This document shows, piece after piece, positions 36,005 to 44,427 of a stretch of DNA of 64,000 nucleotides. A model generated the notes under the pieces. The model ran no database searches. It was not told where the DNA came from and saw only the letters and a list, made by a program, of their open reading frames with translations. Within the stretch, counting starts at the first letter, position 1, and each line of letters begins with the position of its first letter. The position numbers were made by a program, and so were the translations under genes. The stretch covers positions 744,001-808,000 of the forward strand of contig NZ_RRYI01000001.1 in the NCBI RefSeq assembly GCF_003931565.1, in the 5' to 3' direction. This DNA comes from Caulobacter sp. 602-1. GTDB lineage: Bacteria > Pseudomonadota > Alphaproteobacteria > Caulobacterales > Caulobacteraceae.

Positions 36005-37330
36005 ATGCGCCGCGTCGCTCTCCTTACCGCCCCCTGGCGCGAGCCGACGTGGGCGCTGGCCCCGTTCCGGGACGAGCCCCACGCCTGCGCCCTGGTCACC
36101 GGCGGCGCCGGGCGGTGGTCGTATCTGCTGCGCCTGCCCGACGAGACCTTCAGCCTCGCCGCCGCCGATCCGGCCGATCCGTTCGCCAGGCTCGCCGAGC
36201 TGACCGGTCCCCGCCAGCCAAGCGACCCTGACGGTCCGCCGTTCCAGGGCGGGGTGGTTGGTCTGGCGTCCTACGAACTGGGCGACCGCGTCGAGCGTTT
36301 GGGCCTGGCCCGCGCCGCCTGGCCGGACCTGACCTGCGCCCGCTATCCGGCCCTGCTGGCCTTCGACCACCACGCGCGACGGGTCGTGGCCGTGGGCCGA
36401 GGCGAGACCGACGCCGAGGCGTGCGCGCGCGCCGGGCAGGCCCTGGCCTGGCTGGACGCTTCGGCCGATCACGCGCCGTTCGAGGGGCCGCTGTGCCTGG
36501 ATCTGACCGCTTCCGACGGCGAGGCCTACGAGGTCGCCGTGGCCGACGTGGTCGCGCGCATCCTCTCCGGCGAGATCTTCCAGGCCAATATCGCCCGCGC
36601 CTGGACCGGACGCCTGGCGGCCGGCGCGGATCCGTTCGACCTGTTCACGCGGCTGCGCGGCCAGAGCCCGGCCCCGTTCTCGGCCTATCTGCGCCTGCCG
36701 GGCCGGGCCCTGGTCTCCAACTCGCCGGAGCGTTTCCTGAAGGTCGATCCGGACGGGGCGATCCTGACCCAGCCGATCAAGGGCACCCGCCCGCGCGGCC
36801 GCGACGCCGCCGAGGACCGGGCCCTGGCCGCCGAGCTGCTGGCCAGCGACAAGGACCGCGCCGAGAACCTGATGATCGTCGACCTGATGCGCAACGACCT
36901 GGCCCGGGTCAGTCCGCCGGGCAGCGTCAAGACGCGCGAGCTGTTCAAGGTCGAGAGCTTCGCCAACGTCCACCATCTTGTTTCGACGGTGACCGGCCAG
37001 CTGGCCGGCGGCCGGGCGGTCGCCGATCTGCTGCGGGCCAGCTTCCCGCCGGGCTCGATCACCGGCGCCCCCAAGATCCAGGCGATGAAGGTCATCGCCG
37101 GCCTGGAGCCGCCGCGCGGACCCTACTGCGGGAGCCTGTTCTGGGCCGGCTTTGATGGGGCGTTCGATTCAAGCGTCCTGATCCGGACGGTCGGCCTGGT
37201 CGAGGACGGCCGGGGCTGGACCCTGGAGGCCCGCGCCGGGGCGGGGATCGTCGCCGACAGCGATCCGCGCGGCGAGCGGCTGGAGACCGAGGCCAAGATC
37301 GCCGCGCTGAAGAGGGCCCTGACGGAATGA
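36005..37330 (+). CDS. pabB: Aminodeoxychorismate synthase component I
   Basis: A 441-residue chorismate-utilising enzyme. With glutamine amidotransferase PabA it converts chorismate to 4-amino-4-deoxychorismate for folate. The chorismate-binding domain spans about residues 180-440, with EIFQANIAR, SNSPERFLKV, PIKGTRPRG (lysine nucleophile of PabB types), DLMRNDLARV, GSITGAPKIQAMKVI and ARAGAGIVADSDP. It overlaps pabC by four bases. PIKGT rather than PIAGT favours PabB over TrpE. No pabA is in view. Confidence 0.95.
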   Translation: MRRVALLTAPWREPTWALAPFRDEPHACALVTGGAGRWSYLLRLPDETFSLAAADPADPFARLAELTGPRQPSDPDGPPFQGGVVGLASYELGDRVERLGLARAAWPDLTCARYPALLAFDHHARRVVAVGRGETDAEACARAGQALAWLDASADHAPFEGPLCLDLTASDGEAYEVAVADVVARILSGEIFQANIARAWTGRLAAGADPFDLFTRLRGQSPAPFSAYLRLPGRALVSNSPERFLKVDPDGAILTQPIKGTRPRGRDAAEDRALAAELLASDKDRAENLMIVDLMRNDLARVSPPGSVKTRELFKVESFANVHHLVSTVTGQLAGGRAVADLLRASFPPGSITGAPKIQAMKVIAGLEPPRGPYCGSLFWAGFDGAFDSSVLIRTVGLVEDGRGWTLEARAGAGIVADSDPRGERLETEAKIAALKRALTE

Positions 37331-38103
37331 CCCTTCACGACGCCCTTCCTTTCGAGGCCGTGCCTTTCGAAGACAGGGGCTTGCTGCTCGGCGACGGCCT
37401 ATTCGAGACCCTGCTGGCGGTCGATGGCGACCTGCCGCGCGTGGCCGCCCATCTCGATCGCATGGCCGCCGGCTGCGCGGTGCTGGGCCTGCCGTTCGAC
37501 CGCGACGAGGCCGAGGGGCTGGTTCGTCAGGCGGCGCCGGCCGCCGGCCGGTTCGCCGTGCGCCTGACCCTGACCGCCGGTTCGGGCGGCCGGGGGCTGG
37601 ACCGCCCGGCCGCGCCGCTGCCGCGCCTGTTCGCCACCGCCGCGCCGTCCGCGCCCGTCACCGCGCCGGCCAGCGCGATCGTGGCGACCACGCGCCGCAA
37701 CGAGGGCTCGCCCGCCTCGCGCCTGAAGACCCTGAGCTACCTCGACAATGTCCTGGCCCGGGCCGAGGCCAGCGCCGCCGGCGCCGACGAGGCGGTGATG
37801 CTGAACAATCGCGGCGAGATCGCCTGCGCCGGGGCGGCCAACCTGTTCTGGATCGAGGGCGGGCGGCTGTTCACCCCGCGCCTGGACTGCGGCGCGCTGG
37901 CCGGGATCACCCGGGCGCGGCTGATGGCGGCCGAACGGGTCGAGGCGGTGGCCGTCGGGGTCGAGGCGCTGGATCGGGCCGAGGCGGTGTTCCTGAGCAA
38001 CAGCCTGATCGGCTTGCGCCCGCTCTCGCGGCTCGTCACCCCCTTGGGCGAGCGGACCTACGCCCCGCACCGGCTGGTCGAGCGCTATGGCGTTCTGTTT
38101 TGA
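37327..38103 (+). CDS. pabC: Aminodeoxychorismate lyase-like class IV aminotransferase
   Basis: A 258-residue PLP fold-type IV enzyme. GLLLGDGLFETLLAVDG begins the protein, LKTLSYLDNVLARAEA carries the PLP lysine (about residue 137), and DEAVMLNNRGEIACAGAANLFWIEGG is the cofactor-binding region. As pabC it removes pyruvate from aminodeoxychorismate to give 4-aminobenzoate. The overlap with pabB strongly supports that role over a branched-chain or D-amino-acid transaminase. Confidence 0.92.
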   Translation: MTLHDALPFEAVPFEDRGLLLGDGLFETLLAVDGDLPRVAAHLDRMAAGCAVLGLPFDRDEAEGLVRQAAPAAGRFAVRLTLTAGSGGRGLDRPAAPLPRLFATAAPSAPVTAPASAIVATTRRNEGSPASRLKTLSYLDNVLARAEASAAGADEAVMLNNRGEIACAGAANLFWIEGGRLFTPRLDCGALAGITRARLMAAERVEAVAVGVEALDRAEAVFLSNSLIGLRPLSRLVTPLGERTYAPHRLVERYGVLF

Positions 38104-38106
38104 CGT

Positions 38107-38688
38107 CTAGAGCGTGTCGACCCAGGTCACCGTGTCGGAGCGGCGCGGGCGCAGATAGTAGTTGCGCTTGAAGGTCATGGTGGTGGGCATGACCAGCTTG
38201 GTCGGCGAGCTGTAGTCGTAGGTGGCCCGCGAGACGATGATGCTCTGGTTGGCCGCCAGCACGCCGGTCGAGATGTCGGCGACGGTCGCGCCCTTGGCCG
38301 GGCAGCCGGCCATGCCCACGCCGGCGGGGTTGGGCTTCACCCAGGCGACGGTGTTCTTGCCCTTGGAGTCGGAGACGACGCTATAGACGCACATCTTCAG
38401 GCCGGCGGCCGGATAGGGCGCCATGATCAGATTCCCGATGTTGAAGATGTCGGTCATCTTTTTTGGGCCGGTCTGGGGGTTCTGGGCGACAATGTCGCCG
38501 ATCTGCGCGGTGATGTTCGACAGGCGGCGCTGGGCCATCATGGCCTGGGTCGTTTCGGCGAAGCCGAAATACATCAGGATCAGCACCGGAGCGATCAGGG
38601 CGAACTCGATGGCCGAGACGCCGCGGGTGTCGCGCCAGAAGGTCTTCAGAGAGGCCTGCTTCAGCCGGGGCGACGCGCGGCGGGTCAT
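38107..38688 (-). CDS. TadE/TadF-like minor pilin (second of pair)
   Basis: A 193-residue protein with a TadE-like N-terminus: DTRGVSAIEFALIAPVLILMYFGF at about residues 17-40, in which the invariant Glu follows a prepilin-peptidase-like Gly. The rest is a periplasmic beta-rich domain with two Cys. TadE/TadF pseudopilins assist Flp pilus assembly. It overlaps the upstream paralogue gene by four bases. In C. crescentus, paired TadE/F-like proteins at this locus have been named CpaJ/CpaK, but which is which here is not certain. Confidence 0.85.
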   Translation of the reverse strand: MTRRASPRLKQASLKTFWRDTRGVSAIEFALIAPVLILMYFGFAETTQAMMAQRRLSNITAQIGDIVAQNPQTGPKKMTDIFNIGNLIMAPYPAAGLKMCVYSVVSDSKGKNTVAWVKPNPAGVGMAGCPAKGATVADISTGVLAANQSIIVSRATYDYSSPTKLVMPTTMTFKRNYYLRPRRSDTVTWVDTL

Positions 38689-39242
38689 TGGTCGTACGGC
38701 TCGTTGGTGAAGGCGGTGGCGGCGTAGACGATCCATCGGCCGTTGGCTTTCTGGAAACCGGTCTGCATCAGCGGCGAGATCAGCGGCCAGGTGTAGTAGG
38801 CGCGGACCAGGACGATCGAGCCGGCTGTGCCGGGGTTCCACTGCATGTTGGTCGGCACCGCGTCGGTCGCCGAGGCCGAGCTGGCGCTGGCCGAGTAGTC
38901 GGCATAGGTCCGCACGTCGAGCTGCAGGGCGCTGTCGCAGCTCATCGCGCCGATCGGGCCGATCTTGTTGCAGACGGCGGCCTTGAAGGTGGCGGCGGTG
39001 CCCCCGTTGGTCTGCACCTCGCCGGTGCGGATGGTGCGGCCCACGTCGATGACGGCGTTCTCGAGCAGCAGCGAGACCATGTAGACCAGGGCCAACTCGA
39101 TCAGCGCGAAGACGAGCATCAGGAAGGGCATGAAGACCAGGGCGAACTCGACCGCCGTGGCGCCCCGCTCGGCGCGCGCGAAGCGGCCGGCGAAGCGGGT
39201 CAGCCGGCGTCGGGCGCGAGCGAAGATGTGATTGTAGGCCAT
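38685..39242 (-). CDS. TadE-like minor pilin (first of pair)
   Basis: A 185-residue TadE-like protein. The motif ERGATAVEFALVFMPFLMLVFALIELALVY is at about residues 25-54. It gives a possible leader cut after Gly, an invariant Glu and one membrane helix. The periplasmic domain has two Cys (CNKIG, SCDSALQ). The start MAYNHIF is chosen; upstream residues look non-coding. It is the first gene of a two-gene unit and lies 89 bases from the secretin N-domain gene on the same strand. Confidence 0.87.
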   Translation of the reverse strand: MAYNHIFARARRRLTRFAGRFARAERGATAVEFALVFMPFLMLVFALIELALVYMVSLLLENAVIDVGRTIRTGEVQTNGGTAATFKAAVCNKIGPIGAMSCDSALQLDVRTYADYSASASSASATDAVPTNMQWNPGTAGSIVLVRAYYTWPLISPLMQTGFQKANGRWIVYAATAFTNEPYDQ

Positions 39243-39331
39243 GCGGCGCGCGGACCCTGAAATGATCGTCCGCCAGTCTAGCCGGACGATCCTAACCACT
39301 GGTTAGAGCGCGCGCTCGCGTGGGGAGGGCG

Positions 39332-39766
39332 CTACGGCGTGCCCGAGGCCGGGCCGGGGGCCGCGCCGGCCGCGCCGACGCGCATGCAGCGGGCGGCCCC
39401 GCAGGCATAGCTGTTGGCCGTCGCGCCGCGATAGATGGTGACGCCGCCGTCGCCGACCTCGGAGACCACCACCTGGCGGTTGGTCAGGGTGCGGCCGCCG
39501 GCCCCGAAGGCCATCAGGGTGGTGACGCCCGCACGCTTGCCCATCACGACCAGGGTGCGCTCGTTGACGATGCTGACGTCGGCGATGGTGGGATCGGCCA
39601 CCACCACGTCCCGCACCGCGCCGCCCACCCTCATATAGAAGGCCTCGCCCGCGCCCAGCGGTAGGTCGGCCGAGGTCGTCTTCGCCGGCAGGACGCCCGT
39701 CTGGGCGTTGGCGGCGGCCCCCGAGAGGGTCAGGACGGCGGCGATGGCGAGCGAAAGGCGGCGCAT
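39332..39766 (-). CDS. Stand-alone pilus secretin N-terminal domain protein
   Basis: A 144-residue exported protein, with a signal peptide at residues 1-21 (AANAQ). The mature part is the T2SS-T3SS pilus-secretin N-terminal domain: LPLGAGEAFYMRVGGAVRDVVVADPTIADVSIVNERTLVVMGKRAGVTTLMAF, closely paralleling the N-domain of CpaC encoded nearby. A short tail contains two Cys. It lacks secretin and BON parts, so it may bind the CpaC ring or act as a pilotin-like accessory. It is divergent from pilA. Confidence 0.88.
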   Translation of the reverse strand: MRRLSLAIAAVLTLSGAAANAQTGVLPAKTTSADLPLGAGEAFYMRVGGAVRDVVVADPTIADVSIVNERTLVVMGKRAGVTTLMAFGAGGRTLTNRQVVVSEVGDGGVTIYRGATANSYACGAARCMRVGAAGAAPGPASGTP

Positions 39767-40083
39767 GAGGTTTCCGATCTCGGATCCGAACGTGCCTCAG
39801 CATCCTTTGGTTTGGTCAACAAAAGACTAAGGGCCGTTCACGTGCGTCCAAGCGTCGCTTGAGAAAGTCCTTGATTCAAAAGGGATTGATCGATCTTGGG
39901 TGGGCCATGGTTAAGAACAGATAATGGTAAACTCAAATAAACCAAAAGAAAAATCTGAGAAACCAACTGGTGTTTACTCAGCATTAAGTGAGCTCGGCGA
40001 AATTGATCGTGTTTTCGGGGGTTAGCAAGTCGAGCCGGCTTGAAGCCTCAAATCAACCAGCTCTGACTTTAGGAGATCTAGAC
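39767..40083 (+). promoter_or_regulatory. pilA promoter region with CtrA-type and GANTC sites
   Basis: A 317-base, comparatively A/T-rich region. TTTA-CTCAGCA-TTAA at 39973-39987 and TTAA-GAACAGA-TAAT at 39911-39925 match the CtrA consensus TTAA-N7-TTAA at seven and six of eight positions. A GANTC site (GATTC) lies at 39873-39877. In C. crescentus, pilA is CtrA-activated late in the cell cycle, so these are likely functional. AGGAGA at 40072-40077 is the pilA ribosome site. Confidence 0.65.
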
Positions 40084-40260
40084 ATGACCAAGTTCGTCAC
40101 GCGCTTTCTGAAGGATGAATCGGGCGCCACGGCCATCGAATACGGCCTGATCGCGGCCCTCATCGCCGTCGTCATCATCACGGGCGTCGGCGCCCTGGGT
40201 GGCGCGCTGAACACGAAGTTCAACGACATCAAGACGAAGGTCGAGACCGCTGGCACCTAA
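40084..40260 (+). CDS. pilA: Type IVb (Flp) major pilin
   Basis: A 58-residue prepilin. The leader MTKFVTRFLKDESG ends at Gly14; the mature protein begins ATAIEYGLIAALIAVV, with the Flp-type G-x4-E-Y motif (Glu and Tyr at mature +5 and +6). The hydrophobic helix continues to about residue 40, followed by a short polar tail. CpaA would cleave the leader. The frame is open upstream to 39988, but the ATG at 40084 has a good ribosome site. A terminator follows, separating it from cpaA. Confidence 0.97.
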   Translation: MTKFVTRFLKDESGATAIEYGLIAALIAVVIITGVGALGGALNTKFNDIKTKVETAGT

Positions 40261-40276
40261 GTCCAGTTAACGCTCG

Positions 40277-40319
40277 AAAAGAAAAGGGTCGAGGCTCCAG
40301 CCTCGGCCCTTTTTCTTTG
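40277..40319 (+). terminator. Rho-independent terminator after pilA
   Basis: Stem AAAAGGGTCGAGG / CCTCGGCCCTTTT (about 40282-40294 and 40301-40313, one G-T pair) with loop CTCCAG, followed by TTTTTCTTTG. It would let pilA be expressed at a much higher level than the assembly genes downstream. Confidence 0.85.
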
Positions 40320-40440
40320 CCTGGATGACAGATGTTCCAGGCTCCCGCCGAGACGCGGGAAACGATTGCTTCATCCGTCCGTCCCAGAATGACCCGGTAT
40401 GGAAAGGGTCCCCGACAGGGATTTGACAAGGCGCCAGAGC

Positions 40441-40953
40441 ATGCAAGCTATCCAGATCCCGCTGCTGCTGATCTTTCCGGTCCTGGCCATCATCGGCGGC
40501 CTGAAGGACCTGATCAGCTACACGATCCCCAACTGGATTTCGCTGGCCCTGATCGCCGCCTTCGTCCCGGCCGCCCTGGTCAGCGGCGCGCCCCTGGCCC
40601 AGATCGGCCTGTGCCTGGCCGTGGGTTTCGCCGCCCTGGTCCTCGGAATGGGGATGTTCGCCGCCGGCTGGATCGGCGGCGGCGACGGCAAGCTGTTCGC
40701 CGTCTGCGCCCTGTGGATGGGCTGGCCCGGCGCCTTCCTGTTCCTGGTCTATACCGGCCTGGCGGGCGGCGTCCTGACCCTCGCCATCCTGACCCTGCGC
40801 TCGGGCTATCTGGTTCCGGCCGTGGCCGGCGGGCCGGCCTGGCTGCGCAAGCTGGCGGCCAAGGACGGCGACCTGCCGTACGGCGTGGCCATCGCCGCCG
40901 GCGCCCTGTGGGCCTTCCCGCACGGCGCCCTGGCCGTCGCGGCCCTGGGCTGA
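40441..40953 (+). CDS. cpaA: Prepilin peptidase CpaA
   Basis: A 170-residue type IV prepilin peptidase of the small TadV/CpaA class, an inner-membrane aspartyl protease that trims PilA and minor pilins. It has about five membrane segments. The first catalytic Asp is in GGLKDLISYTIPNW (about residue 22) and the second in the G-G-G-D motif IGGGDGKLFAVCALW (about residue 79). The methyltransferase domain of PilD is absent, as expected. Start MQAIQIP is preferred over an upstream ATG at 40399. Confidence 0.93.
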   Translation: MQAIQIPLLLIFPVLAIIGGLKDLISYTIPNWISLALIAAFVPAALVSGAPLAQIGLCLAVGFAALVLGMGMFAAGWIGGGDGKLFAVCALWMGWPGAFLFLVYTGLAGGVLTLAILTLRSGYLVPAVAGGPAWLRKLAAKDGDLPYGVAIAAGALWAFPHGALAVAALG

Positions 40954-41037
40954 GACTCTCCTGAGTTGAGCCCCGCCGCGCGCTGACTCATTCCGCGACA
41001 CCCTGCCGCGCGGCTCGCCACCTGAACGGTGAAAACT

Positions 41038-41052
41038 TTTAGCAGCCGTTAA
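41038..41052. promoter_or_regulatory. CtrA-type site upstream of cpaB
   Basis: TTTA-GCAGCCG-TTAA, the same seven-of-eight match to TTAA-N7-TTAA as the best pilA site, in the 205-base gap between cpaA and cpaB. A GANTC site (GAATC, 41098-41102) lies 46 bases further on. It suggests a separate, cell-cycle-timed promoter for the cpaB-tadC operon. Confidence 0.55.
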
Positions 41053-41158
41053 CCATGCGCGGGCGAGCATGGAGCGTGGCCAGAAAGGCTGACTGACGAA
41101 TCGCGCGCGCTCGCCGGACGGCGGCCGTTCGGTTCCCCCTTGAGTTTCAGCCCGCGCC

Positions 41159-42055
41159 ATGAGTCCCGTTCGCCTCCTGATCGTCCTGATCGCCGCCGTC
41201 TCGGCCATCGGCCTGGCCGTGGTCCTGCAGCGCGCGCTGGGGGGCAAGCCGGCCGCCCCGGTCGCCGTGGCCGCGCCCGCCGCGCCGGGCAAGCCGATGA
41301 CCCAGGTCCTGGTGGCCAAGCGCGACCTGCCGATCGGCACGCGCCTGGTGGCCGCCGACGTCGCCTGGCAGGCCTGGCCGTCCGACGCCCTCAGCGGCGC
41401 CTTCATCACCAATGGCGCGGCCCCGGCCGCGCCCGACGGCAAGGTCGAGGCCGCCAAGGCCGCCGTCACCGGCGCCGCCGACCAGATGATCGGTGGCGAT
41501 CCGGCCAAGATCGTCGAGGGCGCGATCGTCCGCGACCCGATCCTGACTGGCGAGCCGATCACCAACCGCAAGATCGTGCGCGGTGGCGAGGGCGGCTACC
41601 TGTCCGTCGTCCTGACCCCCGGCAAGCGCGCCATGGCCGTGCCGGTCACGTCCGAGACCGCGGCCGGCGGCTTCATCCTGCCCGGCGACCGCGTCGACGT
41701 GCTGGTGACACACGAGGCCCAGTTCAACGCCACCGGCGACAGCGGCTCGGCCAACGGCCGGGTCGTCCAGGCCGAGACCGTCCTGCAGAACATCCGCGTC
41801 CTGGCCCTGGACCAGTCCACGTCCGCCGACAAGGACGCCAAGTCGATCGTCGCGGCCACCGCCACCCTCGAGGTCGGCCCGACCGAGGCCGAGGCCCTGA
41901 CCCGCGCCAAGGCCGGCGGTCCGGTGACCCTGGCCCTGCGCGCCTATACCGATCTGGGCGGCCCCTCGGGCCTCGCCCAGAAGGCGGCCGTCGCGGACTC
42001 CACCATCCGCATCAATCGGGGCGGCCAGACCTCCAACGTCTCGGTGCGTCCATGA
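41159..42055 (+). CDS. cpaB: Pilus assembly protein CpaB/RcpC
   Basis: A 298-residue CpaB. An N-terminal membrane anchor covers residues 4-22. The SAF domain starts at VLVAKRDLPIGTRLVAADVAWQAWP (about residues 44-68), and the RcpC/CpaB region follows with MAVPVTSETAAGGFILPGDRVDVLVT. The protein is thought to link the inner and outer membrane parts of the Tad secretion machine, possibly touching peptidoglycan. It overlaps cpaC by four bases. Confidence 0.95.
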   Translation: MSPVRLLIVLIAAVSAIGLAVVLQRALGGKPAAPVAVAAPAAPGKPMTQVLVAKRDLPIGTRLVAADVAWQAWPSDALSGAFITNGAAPAAPDGKVEAAKAAVTGAADQMIGGDPAKIVEGAIVRDPILTGEPITNRKIVRGGEGGYLSVVLTPGKRAMAVPVTSETAAGGFILPGDRVDVLVTHEAQFNATGDSGSANGRVVQAETVLQNIRVLALDQSTSADKDAKSIVAATATLEVGPTEAEALTRAKAGGPVTLALRAYTDLGGPSGLAQKAAVADSTIRINRGGQTSNVSVRP

Positions 42056-43734
42056 TCCGCCCGGTGAAAGCTGAAATGTCCCTCAAGCGTCGCATCGTGA
42101 CGGTCCATCTGGCCCTGCTGCTGGGCCTGTCCTCGACCGCGCCGGCCTTCGCCGACGGTCCGATCGGCGGCTCGCACGTCTATCGTCCCGCCGCCCGCTC
42201 GCGTCCGGCCCCGCCGCCGCCGGTCATGCCGATGGCGCCGCCGGTCGGCGAGCAGGTGACCCGCATCGTCCTCACCGCCGATCAGAGCGCGGCGACGGTC
42301 GAGCTGGCGCGGGGCAAGTCGGCGATCATCGAACTGCCCAGCGACGTCCGCGACCTGCTGGTCACCAACCCGCTGGTCGCCGACGCCGTGCTGCGTGACA
42401 AGCGCCGCGTCTATGTCGTCGGCCTGGCCGAGGGCGTCACCGACGCGGCCTTCTTCGACGCCGCCGGCCGCCGGATCGTGTCGCTGAACATCCGCGTCAG
42501 CCAGCCGGTCGACCAGCTGTCCGCCACCCTGGCGCGGGTGCTGCCCGACGCCCGCATCCAGGTCCAGCCGATCCGCGACAGCGTCGTGCTGACCGGCGCC
42601 GTGCGCAACGCCGCGGAGTCCGAGGCCGTCTCGCGCATCGCCGCCCAGTTCACCGGCAAGCCGGAGAACGTGCTGAACATGCTGACCATCGCCGGCAAGG
42701 ACCAGGTGATGCTGCAGGTCCGCATCATCGAGGTGCAGCGCAACGTCATCAAGCAGCTGGGCTTCGACCTCAACGCCATCATGGGCCAGCTGGGCCAGGA
42801 CCAGTTCAGCTTCGGCCTGTCGCCGACCTATGGCGTCAACGGCGCCCTGCTGGGCGGCGTGACCGGCGGCTACAGCCGCGACACCACCAAGGCGCCGGTG
42901 ATCTCGCGCGACGTGAAGGTGCCGCTGACGAGCTGTGTGAACGGCGTCTGCACGACCTCCGAGACGCTGAAGGCCTACGACTTCGTGGATCCCAAGGATC
43001 CGCTGTCGACGATCCGGAACGTGGCCGGCAGCACCGGCCTCAACCAGGCCAAGAGCATGGTCCAGGCGTTCGAGCGCGTGGGCCTGGTTCGCACTCTGGC
43101 CGAGCCGAACCTGACGGCCGTGTCCGGCGAGGCCGGCCACTTCCTGGTCGGCGGCGAATTCCCGGTCCCGACCGGCAGCGACCAGACCGGCAAGATCTCG
43201 ATCGAGTTCAAGCCGTACGGCGTGGGCCTGGGCTACACCCCGGTGGTGCTGTCGGGCGGCCGCATCTCGCTGAAGATCTCGACCGAGGTCTCCGAGCTGT
43301 CCAGCCTGGGCGCCTTCACGGTGTCCGCCGGCTCGGCCTCGACGGCCCTGACGGTGCCGGGCCTTTCGGTGCGTCGCGCCGAGACGACCGTCGAGATCCC
43401 GTCGGGCGGCTCGCTGATGATCGCCGGCCTTCTGCAGCAGACGACCAAGCAGACGATCGACTCTCTCCCGGGCATGACCTCGATGCCGATCCTGGGCACG
43501 CTGTTCCGGTCGCGCGACTTCCTGAACGGCCAGACCGAGCTGGTGATCATCGTCACCCCGTACATCGTCGACCCGACCCGTCCGCAGAACCTGCAGACGC
43601 CGGCCGACGGCCTGGTCTTCGCCAACGACATGAGCACGGTCCTGCTGGGACGTCTCAACAAGGTGGTCAAGGCGCCGGCCGGCGCGAACGTCGGGCGCGC
43701 GTACCAGGGCCCCGTTGGTTATGTGATCGAGTAG
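42052..43734 (+). CDS. cpaC: Outer-membrane secretin CpaC
   Basis: A 560-residue secretin through which the pilus crosses the outer membrane. After a signal peptide (LGLSSTAPAFA) comes the pilus N-domain (IELPSDVRDLLVTNPLVADAVLRDKRRVYVVGLAEG), a BON-like segment (IQVQPIRDSVVLTGAVRNAAESEAV), and the secretin domain with VMLQVRIIEVQRNVIKQLG, VEIPSGGSLMIAGLLQQ and FLNGQTELVIIVTPYIV. ATG at 42052 overlaps cpaB; MSLKRR at 42076 is an alternative giving a more standard signal peptide. Confidence 0.96.
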   Translation: MIRPVKAEMSLKRRIVTVHLALLLGLSSTAPAFADGPIGGSHVYRPAARSRPAPPPPVMPMAPPVGEQVTRIVLTADQSAATVELARGKSAIIELPSDVRDLLVTNPLVADAVLRDKRRVYVVGLAEGVTDAAFFDAAGRRIVSLNIRVSQPVDQLSATLARVLPDARIQVQPIRDSVVLTGAVRNAAESEAVSRIAAQFTGKPENVLNMLTIAGKDQVMLQVRIIEVQRNVIKQLGFDLNAIMGQLGQDQFSFGLSPTYGVNGALLGGVTGGYSRDTTKAPVISRDVKVPLTSCVNGVCTTSETLKAYDFVDPKDPLSTIRNVAGSTGLNQAKSMVQAFERVGLVRTLAEPNLTAVSGEAGHFLVGGEFPVPTGSDQTGKISIEFKPYGVGLGYTPVVLSGGRISLKISTEVSELSSLGAFTVSAGSASTALTVPGLSVRRAETTVEIPSGGSLMIAGLLQQTTKQTIDSLPGMTSMPILGTLFRSRDFLNGQTELVIIVTPYIVDPTRPQNLQTPADGLVFANDMSTVLLGRLNKVVKAPAGANVGRAYQGPVGYVIE

Positions 43735-43743
43735 GACGCCGCC

Positions 43744-44427
43744 ATGACGCACACGCCTTTCGTCAAGACCGTCCTGGCGGCCCTCGCCCTCGCCGGACTG
43801 GCCGCCTGCGCCTCGACGGCGCCGTCCGATCAGGGGCCGTCGAAGGCCGCCGCCACCGACACCCAGCAGTGGACGGACCGCATCAAGGTCACCTCCGCGC
43901 CGGACGAGATCGTGCTGGCCCCGCACGCCACCGGCCTGTCGGCCAACCAGTCGGCCGCGCTGGAGGCCCTGATGGACCGCTGGCTGCGGGCCGAGGCCCG
44001 CGAGCTGGTCGTCACCTCGCCCAACAGCTCGGGCGCCATGGCGACCCAGATCCGCGACCGCCTGGTCACCCTGGGCGCGCCGGGCTCGCGCGTGCGGGTG
44101 GTGGGCTTCAACCCGACCGGCCCCGAGGACGACACCATCCGCGTCGGCTTCCTGCGCTACGAGGCCGAGAAGCTGAAGTGCGGACAGCGCTGGGAAAACC
44201 TGGCCGCCACCCGCAACAACGAAGCCTATGACAACTTCGGCTGCGCCCTGGCCGCCAACCTTGCCGCCCAGGTCGCCAATCCCGAGGATCTGATCCGTCC
44301 GCGCGACATGACGCCGCCCGACGCCGGCCGCCGCGACACGGTGCTGGGCCTCTACCGCAAGGGCGAGGTGACCAGTTCCAAGAAGGACGACCAGGCCAGC
44401 GGCTCGATCTCGAAGGCGATCCCGTAA
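43744..44427 (+). CDS. cpaD: Pilus assembly lipoprotein CpaD
   Basis: A 227-residue CpaD. A lipoprotein signal ends in LAGLAACAS, giving Cys22 as lipidation site. The rest matches the CpaD family, with LSANQSAALEALMDRWLRAEA, an OmpA-like VRVVGFNPTG, and the C-terminal NFGCALAANLAAQVANPEDLIRPRDMTPPDAGRR. The protein is required with CpaC for secretin function or localisation. Its stop overlaps the cpaE start by one base. Confidence 0.95.
   Translation: MTHTPFVKTVLAALALAGLAACASTAPSDQGPSKAAATDTQQWTDRIKVTSAPDEIVLAPHATGLSANQSAALEALMDRWLRAEARELVVTSPNSSGAMATQIRDRLVTLGAPGSRVRVVGFNPTGPEDDTIRVGFLRYEAEKLKCGQRWENLAATRNNEAYDNFGCALAANLAAQVANPEDLIRPRDMTPPDAGRRDTVLGLYRKGEVTSSKKDDQASGSISKAIP

Noticed and set aside
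41944..43926. A 660-codon open frame antisense to cpaC
   Set aside because: The plus-strand secretin has clear motifs. This frame is a G/C-bias artefact.
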